The notes under the pieces were generated by a model. It ran no database searches. It saw nothing but the letters and a program-made list of their open reading frames with translations, and was not told the DNA's origin. Of a stretch of DNA of 13,527 nt, positions 1 through 5,492 are shown piece by piece. A program made the translations under genes and the position numbers. Source of the stretch: Pseudomonadota bacterium (GTDB lineage: Bacteria > Pseudomonadota > Alphaproteobacteria > Kiloniellales > J153); NCBI GenBank assembly GCA_022572105.1, contig JACZWN010000083.1, positions 1-13,527 of the forward strand. The letters are read 5' to 3'. Positions within the stretch are counted from its first letter, which is position 1. Each line of letters begins with the position of its first letter.

Positions 1-809
1 GTGTCTCGATTGGCTTGGGAGTGGATAAAAAGTATGGTCTCCCCGACCTTTGCGGTTAATGCGCCGGGGCCTGTCAAGGCGCCGGCTTTCCCGTTGAATA
101 CGACGTGGCTCGGGATCAGGCGGCGCATGAGCTCCATCGTGTCGGCGAACGAGTCCCCCAGACTTTCATAAGTCTTGAACTGACCGTCCTCGTCCATCGG
201 GACATAGAAATCTTGCTCGCCCACGTAGTAGGCTCGGTCGTAGCGGATGGGGTTTCCGTCTCGGTCCTTCAGCCCGCCGCGCGGTAGCACCATGACGGCG
301 CCGTTCATACCGGAGACCACATGCCAAGGAATCATCGAACCACCGGGAGCGCAGTGGTAAACAAAAACGCCGGCCTTGGTGGCCTTCCAGCGTAGAACAA
401 CCTCCTCTCCAGGCTGAACAAGGGTGAGCGCAGCCCCGCCAAGCGCGCCGGTGGCGGCGTGGAAATCAATGTTGTGCTCCAATGAGTTGGTCTCAGGATT
501 GACCAAAGTCAGCTCGACATAGTCGCCCTCGTGGACGACAATGAGTGGTCCGGGTATTGAGCCATTGAAGGTCATCGCTTGGACGACGGTCCCGTCTTCG
601 TCGATCACCATTGGCCTTTCTTCGATAACCAAACGAACTTCGACGATTTTTGGATTCCCTGTCGCAACTTGTTCGTGGTTGGGCACGAACGGCGGGGGAA
701 CAAGTTTTTGGACGACGCGCTCCAGGTTTTCGATTTCCCCGGCCTGAACTTGGCTTGCCAAGATGGAAAAAAGGGCTATTGCGCCTAGGTATTTAGCGAC
801 ACGTGACAT
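1..809 (-). CDS. nirK: Copper-containing nitrite reductase NirK (3' end beyond window)
   Basis: Reduces nitrite to nitric oxide in the periplasm during denitrification. The visible 269 codons cover the signal peptide, the first cupredoxin domain and the start of the second. Residues 1-23 form a Sec-type signal ending VQA, likely cleaved before G24. The first copper cluster is complete: H112, D115 and H117 in EHNIDFHAA, then H152-C153 (YHCAP), H163 (PWHVVSGM) and M168. By family knowledge H112, C153, H163 and M168 bind type 1 copper, H117 and H152 bind type 2 copper, and D115 is catalytic. The third type 2 histidine lies beyond the left edge. The loop from C153 to H163 is one residue longer than in Alcaligenes-type NirK, as in some other NirK clades. 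An AGGAG lies about 10 bases before the ATG. It is divergent from an FNR-type regulator with a shared FNR box. Parts are less GC-rich than the regulator gene (one 60-base line is 26/60 G+C). Confidence 0.95.
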   Translation of the reverse strand, partial: MSRVAKYLGAIALFSILASQVQAGEIENLERVVQKLVPPPFVPNHEQVATGNPKIVEVRLVIEERPMVIDEDGTVVQAMTFNGSIPGPLIVVHEGDYVELTLVNPETNSLEHNIDFHAATGALGGAALTLVQPGEEVVLRWKATKAGVFVYHCAPGGSMIPWHVVSGMNGAVMVLPRGGLKDRDGNPIRYDRAYYVGEQDFYVPMDEDGQFKTYESLGDSFADTMELMRRLIPSHVVFNGKAGALTGPGALTAKVGETILFIHSQANRD

Positions 810-935
810 GTTTCCGTTACTCCTTCGAATTTTCCCCGATGTTCTGCCTGCGTCAGGCGTTTCCCGGCCCGATAAAGGCCTTTGCGATCGGTTCCTGCCA
901 ATCAGATTCGAACCGCGAGCTCGTGACTGACCCAG

Positions 936-941
936 TTTCTA
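936..941 (-). promoter_or_regulatory. Possible -10 element of the nirK promoter
   Basis: On the minus strand this reads TAGAAA, four of six matches to TATAAT. Its centre is about 33 bp from the centre of the FNR box, close to the spacing expected of a class II FNR-activated promoter (box at -41.5). It predicts a start near 930 and a 5' leader of about 120 nt. Inferred from spacing only. Confidence 0.4.
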
Positions 942-964
942 GGGTCATCGATTGCGGTCACGCA

Positions 965-978
965 TTGATTTGCATCAA
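965..978. promoter_or_regulatory. FNR/NNR-type operator
   Basis: The site reads TTGAT-TTGC-ATCAA, a perfect match to the FNR-family consensus TTGAT-N4-ATCAA. It lies in the 218-bp gap between the divergent starts of nirK (809) and the FNR-like gene (1028). Its centre is about 162 bp from the nirK start codon and 56 bp from the regulator start codon, so it could serve both promoters. The neighbouring regulator carries the E-x-x-S-R recognition helix known to read this half-site. Confidence 0.88.
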
Positions 979-1027
979 TTTGCGATTAATTCTTACGTGT
1001 TCGACAGTTACCTGCGAGGCGGGCCGC

Positions 1028-1780
1028 ATGGCGATATTCGACGTGAAGACGACGGGACAGGTGAGGGAGCCGATCGCGCGCGGGGCGCCCCTGCGCGCGC
1101 CCTGCGGCGCCTGCACGGTGCGCCACCTCACGCTCTGCGCCGCCTTGGAGCCGCACGAGCTGGCCGAGATATCGGCCATCGTCTCGTCCGTGGAGCTGGC
1201 GCGCGGCGATCCCCTGTTCGACGAGGGCGAGCCGGCCCAGCACCTCTTCAACGTGACCTCGGGCGCGGTAAAGGTCTACAAGCTCCTGGCCGACGGCCGG
1301 CGCCAGATGACCGGCTTCCTGTTTCCCGGAGATTTCCTGGGTCTGGCCAACGAGGAAACCTATGCCTACAGCGCCGAGGCGGTGACCCATACCGTGCTGT
1401 GCCGCTTCCCGCGCCGCAAGCTGGAACGGCTTCTCGAGCGCTATCCCAAGATGGAGCACCGTCTGCTCGGCATGGTCAGCCACGAACTCGCCGTGGCCCA
1501 GGAGCAGATGCTGCTGCTCGGCCGCAAGACGGCGCGCGAGAAGATCGCATCCTTCCTGCTCATGCTGTCGCGCCGCTCGGTCCAGCGCGGCCAGAACGGC
1601 AATCCCGTGGTCGTGCCCATGAGCCGCAACGACATCGGCGATTATCTCGGCCTGACCACCGAGACGGTGAGCCGTACCTTCACCCAGCTCAAGCAAGGCG
1701 GCAGCATCTCTCTCCTACCCGGCGGCAAGGTCGAGATGGCCGACCGCGCGCGGCTCGAGGACATCGCCGAAGGACTCTAG
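1028..1780 (+). CDS. fnrN: FNR-type oxygen-sensing transcriptional regulator (FnrN/FixK1/AadR class)
   Basis: Crp/Fnr-family regulator of 250 residues, probably an iron-sulfur oxygen sensor. Cysteines C26, C29 and C37 follow the Cys-X2-Cys-X7-Cys spacing of FnrN/FixK1/AadR, and C125 (TVLCRF) sits where FNR has its fourth cluster ligand. Residues 55-130 form the cyclic-nucleotide-binding-like beta roll, about 140-175 the dimer helix, and 195-225 the HTH. The recognition helix ETVSR (E212, S215, R216) matches the FNR residues that read TTGAT. The four cysteines argue against a cysteine-free NnrR or Dnr. ATG 1028 is chosen over an in-frame GTG at 803 because that start would overlap the nirK start region and the FNR box and add 75 residues unlike the family. 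The family length is about 230-250. The stop codon TAG lies in the CTAG at the edge of a palindromic element. The box at 965-978 suggests autoregulation as well as nirK control. Confidence 0.9.
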   Translation: MAIFDVKTTGQVREPIARGAPLRAPCGACTVRHLTLCAALEPHELAEISAIVSSVELARGDPLFDEGEPAQHLFNVTSGAVKVYKLLADGRRQMTGFLFPGDFLGLANEETYAYSAEAVTHTVLCRFPRRKLERLLERYPKMEHRLLGMVSHELAVAQEQMLLLGRKTAREKIASFLLMLSRRSVQRGQNGNPVVVPMSRNDIGDYLGLTTETVSRTFTQLKQGGSISLLPGGKVEMADRARLEDIAEGL

Positions 1781-2043
1781 AGCATCTTCCGACCTTACGG
1801 GGTCATTTGACCGGGATTATTTTGTCCCTTGGTTAGGAGCGCTTCGACATGCGATGCGGGGCATCGGATGAGAAGCGCGACGCGGCCAGGGGACAAAAGA
1901 ACCCGGCCTTCGGTGGGCCAGAGCGGCTCATCGGCTGCGTTCCGGTGCTTGCCCGATGAACCACATCGCGCCGCGCGCCGCGCCTTGCCGAATGAGCCGC
2001 TCTGACCCATCAAATGACCCCGTAAGGTCGGAAGATGCTCTAG
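1777..2043. repeat. Palindromic MITE-like element with 34-bp perfect terminal inverted repeats
   Basis: Positions 1777-1810 and 2010-2043 are perfect inverted copies, each beginning CTAGAGCATCTTCC from the outside. Inside are two further stems: 1820-1832 with 1886-1898 (TTTTGTCCC... arms, one mismatch), holding a smaller GCGCTTC/GAAGCGC stem, and a 13-bp stem 1919-1931 with 1992-2004 (CAGAGCGGCTCAT). The 267 bp can therefore fold as a long outer stem carrying two hairpin arms. No transposase is encoded. CTAG at both edges is either a target duplication, as seen with some IS5-group elements, or part of the repeat itself. Related intergenic palindromes starting TAGAGCAT are common in alphaproteobacteria. 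It may also act as a transcription end for the FNR-like gene. Confidence 0.85.
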
Positions 2044-2074
2044 CGGTCGCGGGCCTCCCGGTTTTCGCACCCCA

Positions 2075-2093
2075 GCGCTCCTTGGTATTAGCC
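2075..2093 (+). repeat. Dispersed short repeat, copy 1
   Basis: Reads GCGCTCCTTGGTATTAGCC. Related copies occur at 4624-4651, with an inverted partner, and at 9103-9122 on the opposite strand with one extra C. All three are intergenic. This copy lies 31 bp to the right of the palindromic element. Confidence 0.6.
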
Positions 2094-2216
2094 CAGGCGC
2101 GCGCCGCCGACAACGCCGGCTCCGCAAAGCGCGCCCGCCGAGGCTTCGCGGGCGTCCGCCGCGGCCACGGTCCGGGGGGCCCGCCGGTCCGGTCACGAGC
2201 GGCCCCGCCCCGATCT

Positions 2217-2265
2217 TGTGGATAATCTGTGGATGAATTGTGCGTAAAGCGCGTTCTTATCCACA
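2217..2265. promoter_or_regulatory. Cluster of three DnaA-box-like sites
   Basis: Two perfect DnaA boxes TTATCCACA lie at 2217-2225 (minus strand) and 2257-2265 (plus strand), with an 8-of-9 site TCATCCACA at 2228-2236 (minus). All fall within 49 bp of otherwise GC-rich DNA, beside a short AT-rich patch. The cluster could be part of a replication origin or a DnaA-controlled or titrating site. Genes usually near alphaproteobacterial origins (hemE, parAB, mnmG, maf) are not in the window, so origin function is only a possibility. Confidence 0.5.
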
Positions 2266-2330
2266 AGAATTTGCGTGCCGCGCGAATTTTATGATTGCGG
2301 CTGACGGGGCGTCGGTTAGTCTTGAGTTGC

Positions 2331-2530
2331 GCGTTCTAATCCTTCGGGGTCGTGAGCGCGTGAGCCGGAAAGCCCTTATCAGGCGGAACGGTTCGCTGGG
2401 TCGCAAAGCCTTCGGGCCGAGCGGTTCTTACGAGCCCGGAACCCTGAGGCCGGACGGAATATTGGATCGCAAAACCTTCGGGTCGCGCAGTTCGATTGAA
2501 CGAAACGCTTAAAGGCCGACTGGTTCGAGA
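2331..2530. repeat. Three degenerate tandem units of about 66 bp
   Basis: The core CCTTCGGG(N)CG recurs at about 2341, 2410 and 2474. TCGCAAAGCCTTCGGGCCG (2401) and TCGCAAAACCTTCGGGTCG (2467) are 66 bp apart with two mismatches. The first unit is the most diverged. Because 66 is divisible by three, a minus-strand frame shows RTARPEGFA twice at 22-residue spacing, but that frame lacks other signs of coding. Confidence 0.55.
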
Positions 2531-2595
2531 GGCGTCAGGAGTGTTCTTCGGAACACGTTGTGTTGGGCCCCGCGTCCGCGCACCTGGCGCCTCTC
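2527..2595 (+). ncRNA. Candidate structured RNA element (stem enclosing a UUCG hairpin)
   Basis: A 13-bp outer stem pairs 2527-2539 (GAGAGGCGTCAGG) with 2583-2595 (CCTGGCGCCTCTC), with one position that is G-U in RNA. It encloses a perfect 6-bp hairpin with a UUCG tetraloop, GTGTTC-TTCG-GAACAC at 2541-2556. The tetraloop suggests an RNA rather than DNA role, and the plus strand gives the canonical UUCG. No promoter was recognised and it matches no RNA family known to me. Confidence 0.3.
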
Positions 2596-2740
2596 TTAAT
2601 GCCCGGACGACTCTCGAGGCCCGGACGATGTCCGCGCCTCGGCACTTCGCCGCGGCTTTTCCCAACAGGCGCCCGATCGGCCCGCCCGACTCCGCGTCCA
2701 CCCGGACGGCGCGCCGGGCGATCCGGCGTCAAGGAACGCC

Positions 2741-2784
2741 AAAAACCGAGGGCCCGGCGCGTTCGTTTCGCGCCAGGCCCTCGG
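2741..2784 (-). terminator. Rho-independent terminator, minus strand
   Basis: A 16-bp GC-rich stem with one mismatch pairs 2746-2761 with 2769-2784 around a 7-base loop. On the minus strand it is followed at once by five T residues (2745-2741). On the plus strand no T run follows, so it acts leftward. It could end the lipoprotein transcript, 230 bp beyond that stop codon, or the candidate small RNA just upstream. Confidence 0.75.
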
Positions 2785-2825
2785 CCGTCAGGAGTTAGAT
2801 TGGACCCGCGTCCATTGCACCTGTA
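2741..2825 (-). ncRNA. Candidate small RNA of about 85 nt
   Basis: A promoter-like pair upstream and a strong intrinsic terminator downstream delimit a short minus-strand transcript with no ORF of note. The unpaired 5' part contains AACTCCTGA, which includes a CTCCT able to pair with ribosome binding sites, and the terminator hairpin forms the 3' half. This layout is typical of trans-acting small RNAs. The alternative is the 3' untranslated end of the lipoprotein mRNA. I do not recognise a named family. Confidence 0.35.
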
Positions 2826-2831
2826 GCCGCT

Positions 2832-2861
2832 CTATTACCAGGCGATGATTCCGCGCGTCAA
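2832..2861 (-). promoter_or_regulatory. Promoter-like sequence for the candidate small RNA
   Basis: On the minus strand TTGACG (2861-2856) is followed after 18 bp by TAATAG (2837-2832), preceded by TGG as in an extended -10. The -35 is strong (five of six); the -10 is weak (three of six). The predicted start is near 2825. Confidence 0.35.
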
Positions 2862-3016
2862 CTAAATTTTGTGGTCTTCGTTAACAAATCCTCAACATGT
2901 TGTGGGCTGCGGGCTGCGCGCGTGCCGAGCCCGGGGGCTCGGGCATTGGATTGAGGGCCTTTTCAGTCGCGGCGGAACCGGCGCGATTCCGCGGTTCCAC
3001 GTAGATGGAGCTGGCT

Positions 3017-4183
3017 CTAGCGGACGTAAACGTGGACCTCGTTGACCTGCGCGCTCGCGCTGCTGGTCGCCGACAGCGTGATGCGGTCGGCCGGCAGGCC
3101 CATGTTGGTCAGCGCGCGCAGCACGTTCTCGGCGTTGCGCCGCGACTTGGTGGTCGCCAGCGAGATCTGCGCCGCGGAGCCGATGTTGGGCGCCACCGCG
3201 ACCAGGTCGAAGGCCGCGTTCGGCCTGCGCTCGAGCGCGCGGCTGACCACGGTAAAGAGCGCCTGCTCGTACTCCACGTTGGGCTGGTTGAAGCGGATGA
3301 CCACCAGCGGCTGGCGTTGACCGACGAGCGCCGCCGCCCCGCCCACCGGCGCCGGCGCCGGGATGCCATAGGCCCGGCTGGCCAGGCTGCCGCCGATGTA
3401 CTCGCCGTTGTCGATGGCGATCTGCATGGCGGTCAGGTTCGAGCGCTCGGTCGTGAAGTAGTTCTGGGCGCGCGCGATGTCCTCGGTCAGCTCGTTGAGC
3501 AGGCGGTCGACGACCACGACGGTCTTGTTGACCTCGTCCTCCAGGATCGCGAGTTGGCGGTGATCCTCCTCGATCGCGCCGCGCAGCTCGAAGGTGGCCC
3601 GGGTCGACTCCAGCAGAAAGGCGGCGAGCGCCGAGCTCGAGGCCGCCTCGTTGGCCAGGGTGTTCAGGCTGGCGATGCTCTCGCCGACCTTGTTGAGCTC
3701 GACCTGCGCTTGGTTCCACTGCGCCACCAACTCCGGATTGCCGGGCGTCGTGCCGACCTGGAGGCGCGAGTTCATGGCGCCGACCAGGCCGTGGTAAGCG
3801 CCGGCGCTTTCCCGCGCCGCGCCGCGATGCGCCTGGAGCTGGTCGTTGTGCACGCTCATGCGCGATTGCAGGCGCCCGAGATCGTCGCGCAGCTCGTCGA
3901 TCTTCTGGCCGACGTGGGTGCCGCTCGGGGTGCCCGCGGTGACCCCGGGGGTCTCGAAGCTGGTGGTGCCGAACCCCGGCGGCGCGGCGCGCGGCGCGAG
4001 CGGTTGCGGCTGGACCTGAACCACCTGGGGCTGGGCCGGGGCCTGGGCCTGCTGGCCGGCCGGATCCTCGCCGGTCAGCGAGGGCAGCAGAGCCTCGTCG
4101 GCAAACGCGCAGCCGGTCAAGAATAACGCGCCGCCGAAGACAGTGACCGCCCGGCAAAATAGAGAGATGTCTCTTCTATTCAT
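3017..4183 (-). CDS. Coiled-coil lipoprotein with OmpA-like C-terminal region
   Basis: Predicted lipoprotein of 388 residues. The N-terminus has charged residues (MNRRD), a hydrophobic stretch and the lipobox LTGC with C25 as the lipidated cysteine, giving attachment probably to the outer membrane. Residues about 40-75 are Pro/Gln/Ala-rich, a flexible linker. Residues about 90-245 are mainly helical and coiled-coil-like. The C-terminal 115 residues (PLVVIRFNQPNVEYEQAL... to RRNAENVLRALTNMGLPADRITLSATSS...NEVHVYVR) resemble the beta-alpha fold of OmpA-type peptidoglycan-binding domains, although the usual NXXLSXXRA motif is not intact. A role linking outer membrane to cell wall is inferred. 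The start is the first ATG of the signal; the ribosome site is weak (GGCGGG). The nearest strong intrinsic terminator on this strand is at 2741-2784. Confidence 0.75.
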   Translation of the reverse strand: MNRRDISLFCRAVTVFGGALFLTGCAFADEALLPSLTGEDPAGQQAQAPAQPQVVQVQPQPLAPRAAPPGFGTTSFETPGVTAGTPSGTHVGQKIDELRDDLGRLQSRMSVHNDQLQAHRGAARESAGAYHGLVGAMNSRLQVGTTPGNPELVAQWNQAQVELNKVGESIASLNTLANEAASSSALAAFLLESTRATFELRGAIEEDHRQLAILEDEVNKTVVVVDRLLNELTEDIARAQNYFTTERSNLTAMQIAIDNGEYIGGSLASRAYGIPAPAPVGGAAALVGQRQPLVVIRFNQPNVEYEQALFTVVSRALERRPNAAFDLVAVAPNIGSAAQISLATTKSRRNAENVLRALTNMGLPADRITLSATSSASAQVNEVHVYVR

Positions 4184-4217
4184 CGAATAACCCGCCGATT
4201 AATTCAGCATGCGCGCC

Positions 4218-4235
4218 GCTTTCGTTTACGAAAGC
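4218..4235. promoter_or_regulatory. Inverted repeat upstream of the lipoprotein gene
   Basis: GCTTTCG-TTTA-CGAAAGC, a perfect 7-bp inverted repeat 35 bp upstream of the lipoprotein start codon. It could be an operator or a leader hairpin. The rest of the 268-bp gap to the tRNA gene shows nothing else I can name. Confidence 0.3.
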
Positions 4236-4451
4236 ATTGGTTGTCCGCGATCCCCCGCCACTCGGCGCCGATAGTAAAGGATGGATTCTGGCCGGACAAG
4301 TCAGAATTCCGCTCGCCGAAATCGGTGGAATCCACGCGACTCCAAGGCCTTGGCGGGCCTTGCGGAGCGCCTCCGCTTCGCGGTAATGTCCGCGCCGCCT
4401 TGGCGTCGGGCGGCCGGCACCCCAGCTTGATTCGAGACGCCGAGCGTTGAC

Positions 4452-4528
4452 GCGCCCGTAGCTCAATTGGATAGAGCGTCTGGCTACGGACCAGGAGGTT
4501 GGGAGTTCGAGTCTCTCCGGGCGCGCCA
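4452..4528 (+). tRNA. tRNA-Arg (anticodon ACG)
   Basis: A 77-nt cloverleaf. Acceptor GCGCCCG (4452-4458) pairs with CGGGCGC (4518-4524), followed by discriminator G and an encoded CCA (4526-4528). The D arm contains AGCTCAATTGGATAGAGC. The anticodon stem TCTGG/CCAGG holds the loop CTACGGA with anticodon ACG, read as ICG after A34 deamination, decoding CGU, CGC and CGA. The T arm is GGGAG-TTCGAGT-CTCTC. Confidence 0.97.
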
Positions 4529-4623
4529 AGATTTTGCGGGCTTGGGCGAAAACCGCCTCGCCCGTCGAAGCCTTTTAGGAATCAGCCGAAGCAGCGGAAT
4601 GGGCGTTTTGCCCGCCATCGGGT

Positions 4624-4651
4624 GCGCTCCTTGGTATAATACAAGGAACGC
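4624..4651. repeat. Dispersed short repeat, copy 2, as an inverted pair
   Basis: GCGCTCCTTGGTAT (4624-4637) is followed by an imperfect inverted partner ATACAAGGAACGC (4639-4651), making a near-palindrome centred at 4638. The left half matches the first 14 bases of the copy at 2075. Confidence 0.5.
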
Positions 4652-4656
4652 GTCCT

Positions 4657-4695
4657 CCCAAGGCTCTGGAACCCACCCCAAGGCTCAGGGACCCA
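4657..4695 (+). repeat. Two tandem 19-bp direct repeats
   Basis: CCCAAGGCTCTGGAACCCA (4657-4675) and CCCAAGGCTCAGGGACCCA (4677-4695), period 20, with two mismatches. They directly follow the inverted repeat pair, so 4624-4695 may be one composite element. Confidence 0.55.
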
Positions 4696-4879
4696 TCCGA
4701 GTATGGTAGGTCCGGCGCGGATCGGGGTGGATTTGGTTAAATCGCAACCGGGTCGGGTCATCCGAAAACGCATGGCTGGGATGACGTTTGCGAAGTTGTC
4801 CCTGGTGCCAAGCCGGAGCACATAGGCGCTCAGAAGACGGGAACACCGGGCTTTGCGCCCGAAATTGGAGAAACCGGCC

Positions 4880-5002
4880 ATGACGCGCTACCTTTTCCTC
4901 AAGTTTGACCGCATCGGCCACGTGTCCGCGCCGCGCCGCCGCGTCGCCAACTCCGGGTTCGACATCAAGATGCTGTTGCTGCTCGGCACCCGATACGTTT
5001 GA
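4880..5002 (+). CDS. Possible 40-residue small protein, unrecognised
   Basis: An ATG ORF of 40 codons with GGAG nine bases upstream (4867-4870). The peptide starts MTRYLFLKFDRIGH and ends KMLLLLGTRYV; it is basic in the middle and hydrophobic at the end, with no domain I recognise. It lies in a repeat-bearing gap and may be chance. Only the ribosome site supports it. Confidence 0.25.
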   Translation: MTRYLFLKFDRIGHVSAPRRRVANSGFDIKMLLLLGTRYV

Positions 5003-5016
5003 CGGGAGTTACGTTT

Positions 5017-5055
5017 GGCGGGGTGGGAGCCGACTCGAAGGCAATCCACCCCGCC
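5017..5055 (-). terminator. Hairpin downstream of the YciI gene
   Basis: A perfect 10-bp GC-rich stem, GGCGGGGTGG (5017-5026) with CCACCCCGCC (5046-5055), starting about 20 bp beyond the YciI-family stop codon. No T run follows on either strand, so it may be an mRNA-stabilising end or a weak terminator. Confidence 0.35.
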
Positions 5056-5074
5056 GGCGCTCGACGCCGCACGG

Positions 5075-5371
5075 CTAGAGCAGGTTCTCGAAGTTGAAGA
5101 AGGCCTTGCGCCAGCGGGTCACGGTCACGCTCTCGAACAGGCCGGCCTTGGCGAAGGGGTCCTCGGCGATGAAGGCCTCGGCGGCCGCGCGATCGTCGGT
5201 GTCGATGATCAGCACGCCGCCGTGGCCGCCGGTCCCGTCGTCGTCGATGAGCGCGCCGGCGGCCAGCAGGATGTCCTTCTTGGCGTCGAGCCAGGCGACG
5301 TGCTCGGCGCGCTTCTCGGCGCGCAGGTGGCCGCGGTCGGGCTTGTCTCTGGTCAGTATGGCGTAAGGCAT
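5075..5371 (-). CDS. YciI family protein
   Basis: A 98-residue single-domain protein of the YCII-related family, small ferredoxin-like folds with a conserved His/Asp pair of mostly unknown function. Family features are the N-terminal strand MPYAILTRDKP, RAEHVAWLDAKKD with the conserved H24, the central strand GGVLIIDTDDRAAAEAFIAEDPFAKAGLF with D71, and the closing strand SVTVTRWRKAF. Full length for the family. A good Shine-Dalgarno (GGGGAGG) precedes the ATG. It probably forms its own unit: 121 bp separate it from the upstream same-strand UxaA-like gene and a hairpin follows. Its substrate cannot be told from sequence. Confidence 0.85.
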   Translation of the reverse strand: MPYAILTRDKPDRGHLRAEKRAEHVAWLDAKKDILLAAGALIDDDGTGGHGGVLIIDTDDRAAAEAFIAEDPFAKAGLFESVTVTRWRKAFFNFENLL

Positions 5372-5492
5372 GGGGCCTCCCCTTTTCGGTTTGCGCTAAG
5401 GTTTAGGATCGCTCGGGATTTAGCGTGAGCCGCGCGAACCGCGCGCTCGAAATCGTATTCCGCTTTCGCACCCGCGCCTTCGCGCCCCCCCC

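Larger units (their letters stand above)
2044..3016. other. Long intergenic region with no credible protein gene
   Basis: About 970 bp. Open frames here on both strands lack convincing ribosome sites and read as arginine/proline-rich or repeat-derived peptides, so none is called. Instead the stretch holds a dispersed 19-bp repeat copy, clustered DnaA-box-like 9-mers, degenerate 66-bp tandem units, a stem enclosing a UUCG hairpin, and a promoter-like plus terminator pair on the minus strand; each is listed separately. AT-rich patches occur at about 2284-2297 and 2860-2895. Confidence 0.6.
4529..5074. other. Repeat-bearing gap between tRNA-Arg and the YciI gene
   Basis: 545 bp with no confident gene. 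It holds a dispersed repeat copy with an inverted partner (4624-4651), a 20-bp-period direct repeat (4657-4695), a 7-bp hairpin GTCATCC/GGATGAC near 4758-4785, a weak 40-codon ORF (4880-5002) and a hairpin beyond the YciI stop (5017-5055). Minus-strand frames here read as repeat-derived peptides and are not called. Confidence 0.5.

Noticed and set aside
803..1027. GTG start giving a 325-residue FNR protein
   Set aside because: The added 75 residues run through the nirK start region and the FNR box, have no family likeness, and would make the protein much longer than FNR relatives. ATG 1028 fits.
2331..2530. CRISPR array
   Set aside because: The 66-bp units are degenerate and contiguous, with no constant repeat alternating with unique spacers and no cas genes.
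2240..2826. Several 60-120-codon ORFs on both strands in the intergenic region
   Set aside because: They mutually overlap, lack convincing ribosome sites, and follow repeats and hairpins rather than a protein pattern.
3005..4126. 373-codon plus-strand ORF opposite the lipoprotein gene
   Set aside because: It reads as Arg/Ala/Val-rich low-complexity sequence and is the antisense of a gene with a clear lipobox and domain structure.
4538..4565. Terminator after tRNA-Arg
   Set aside because: The CGGGC/GCCCG stem is imperfect in the middle and no T run follows directly; too weak to list as a feature.
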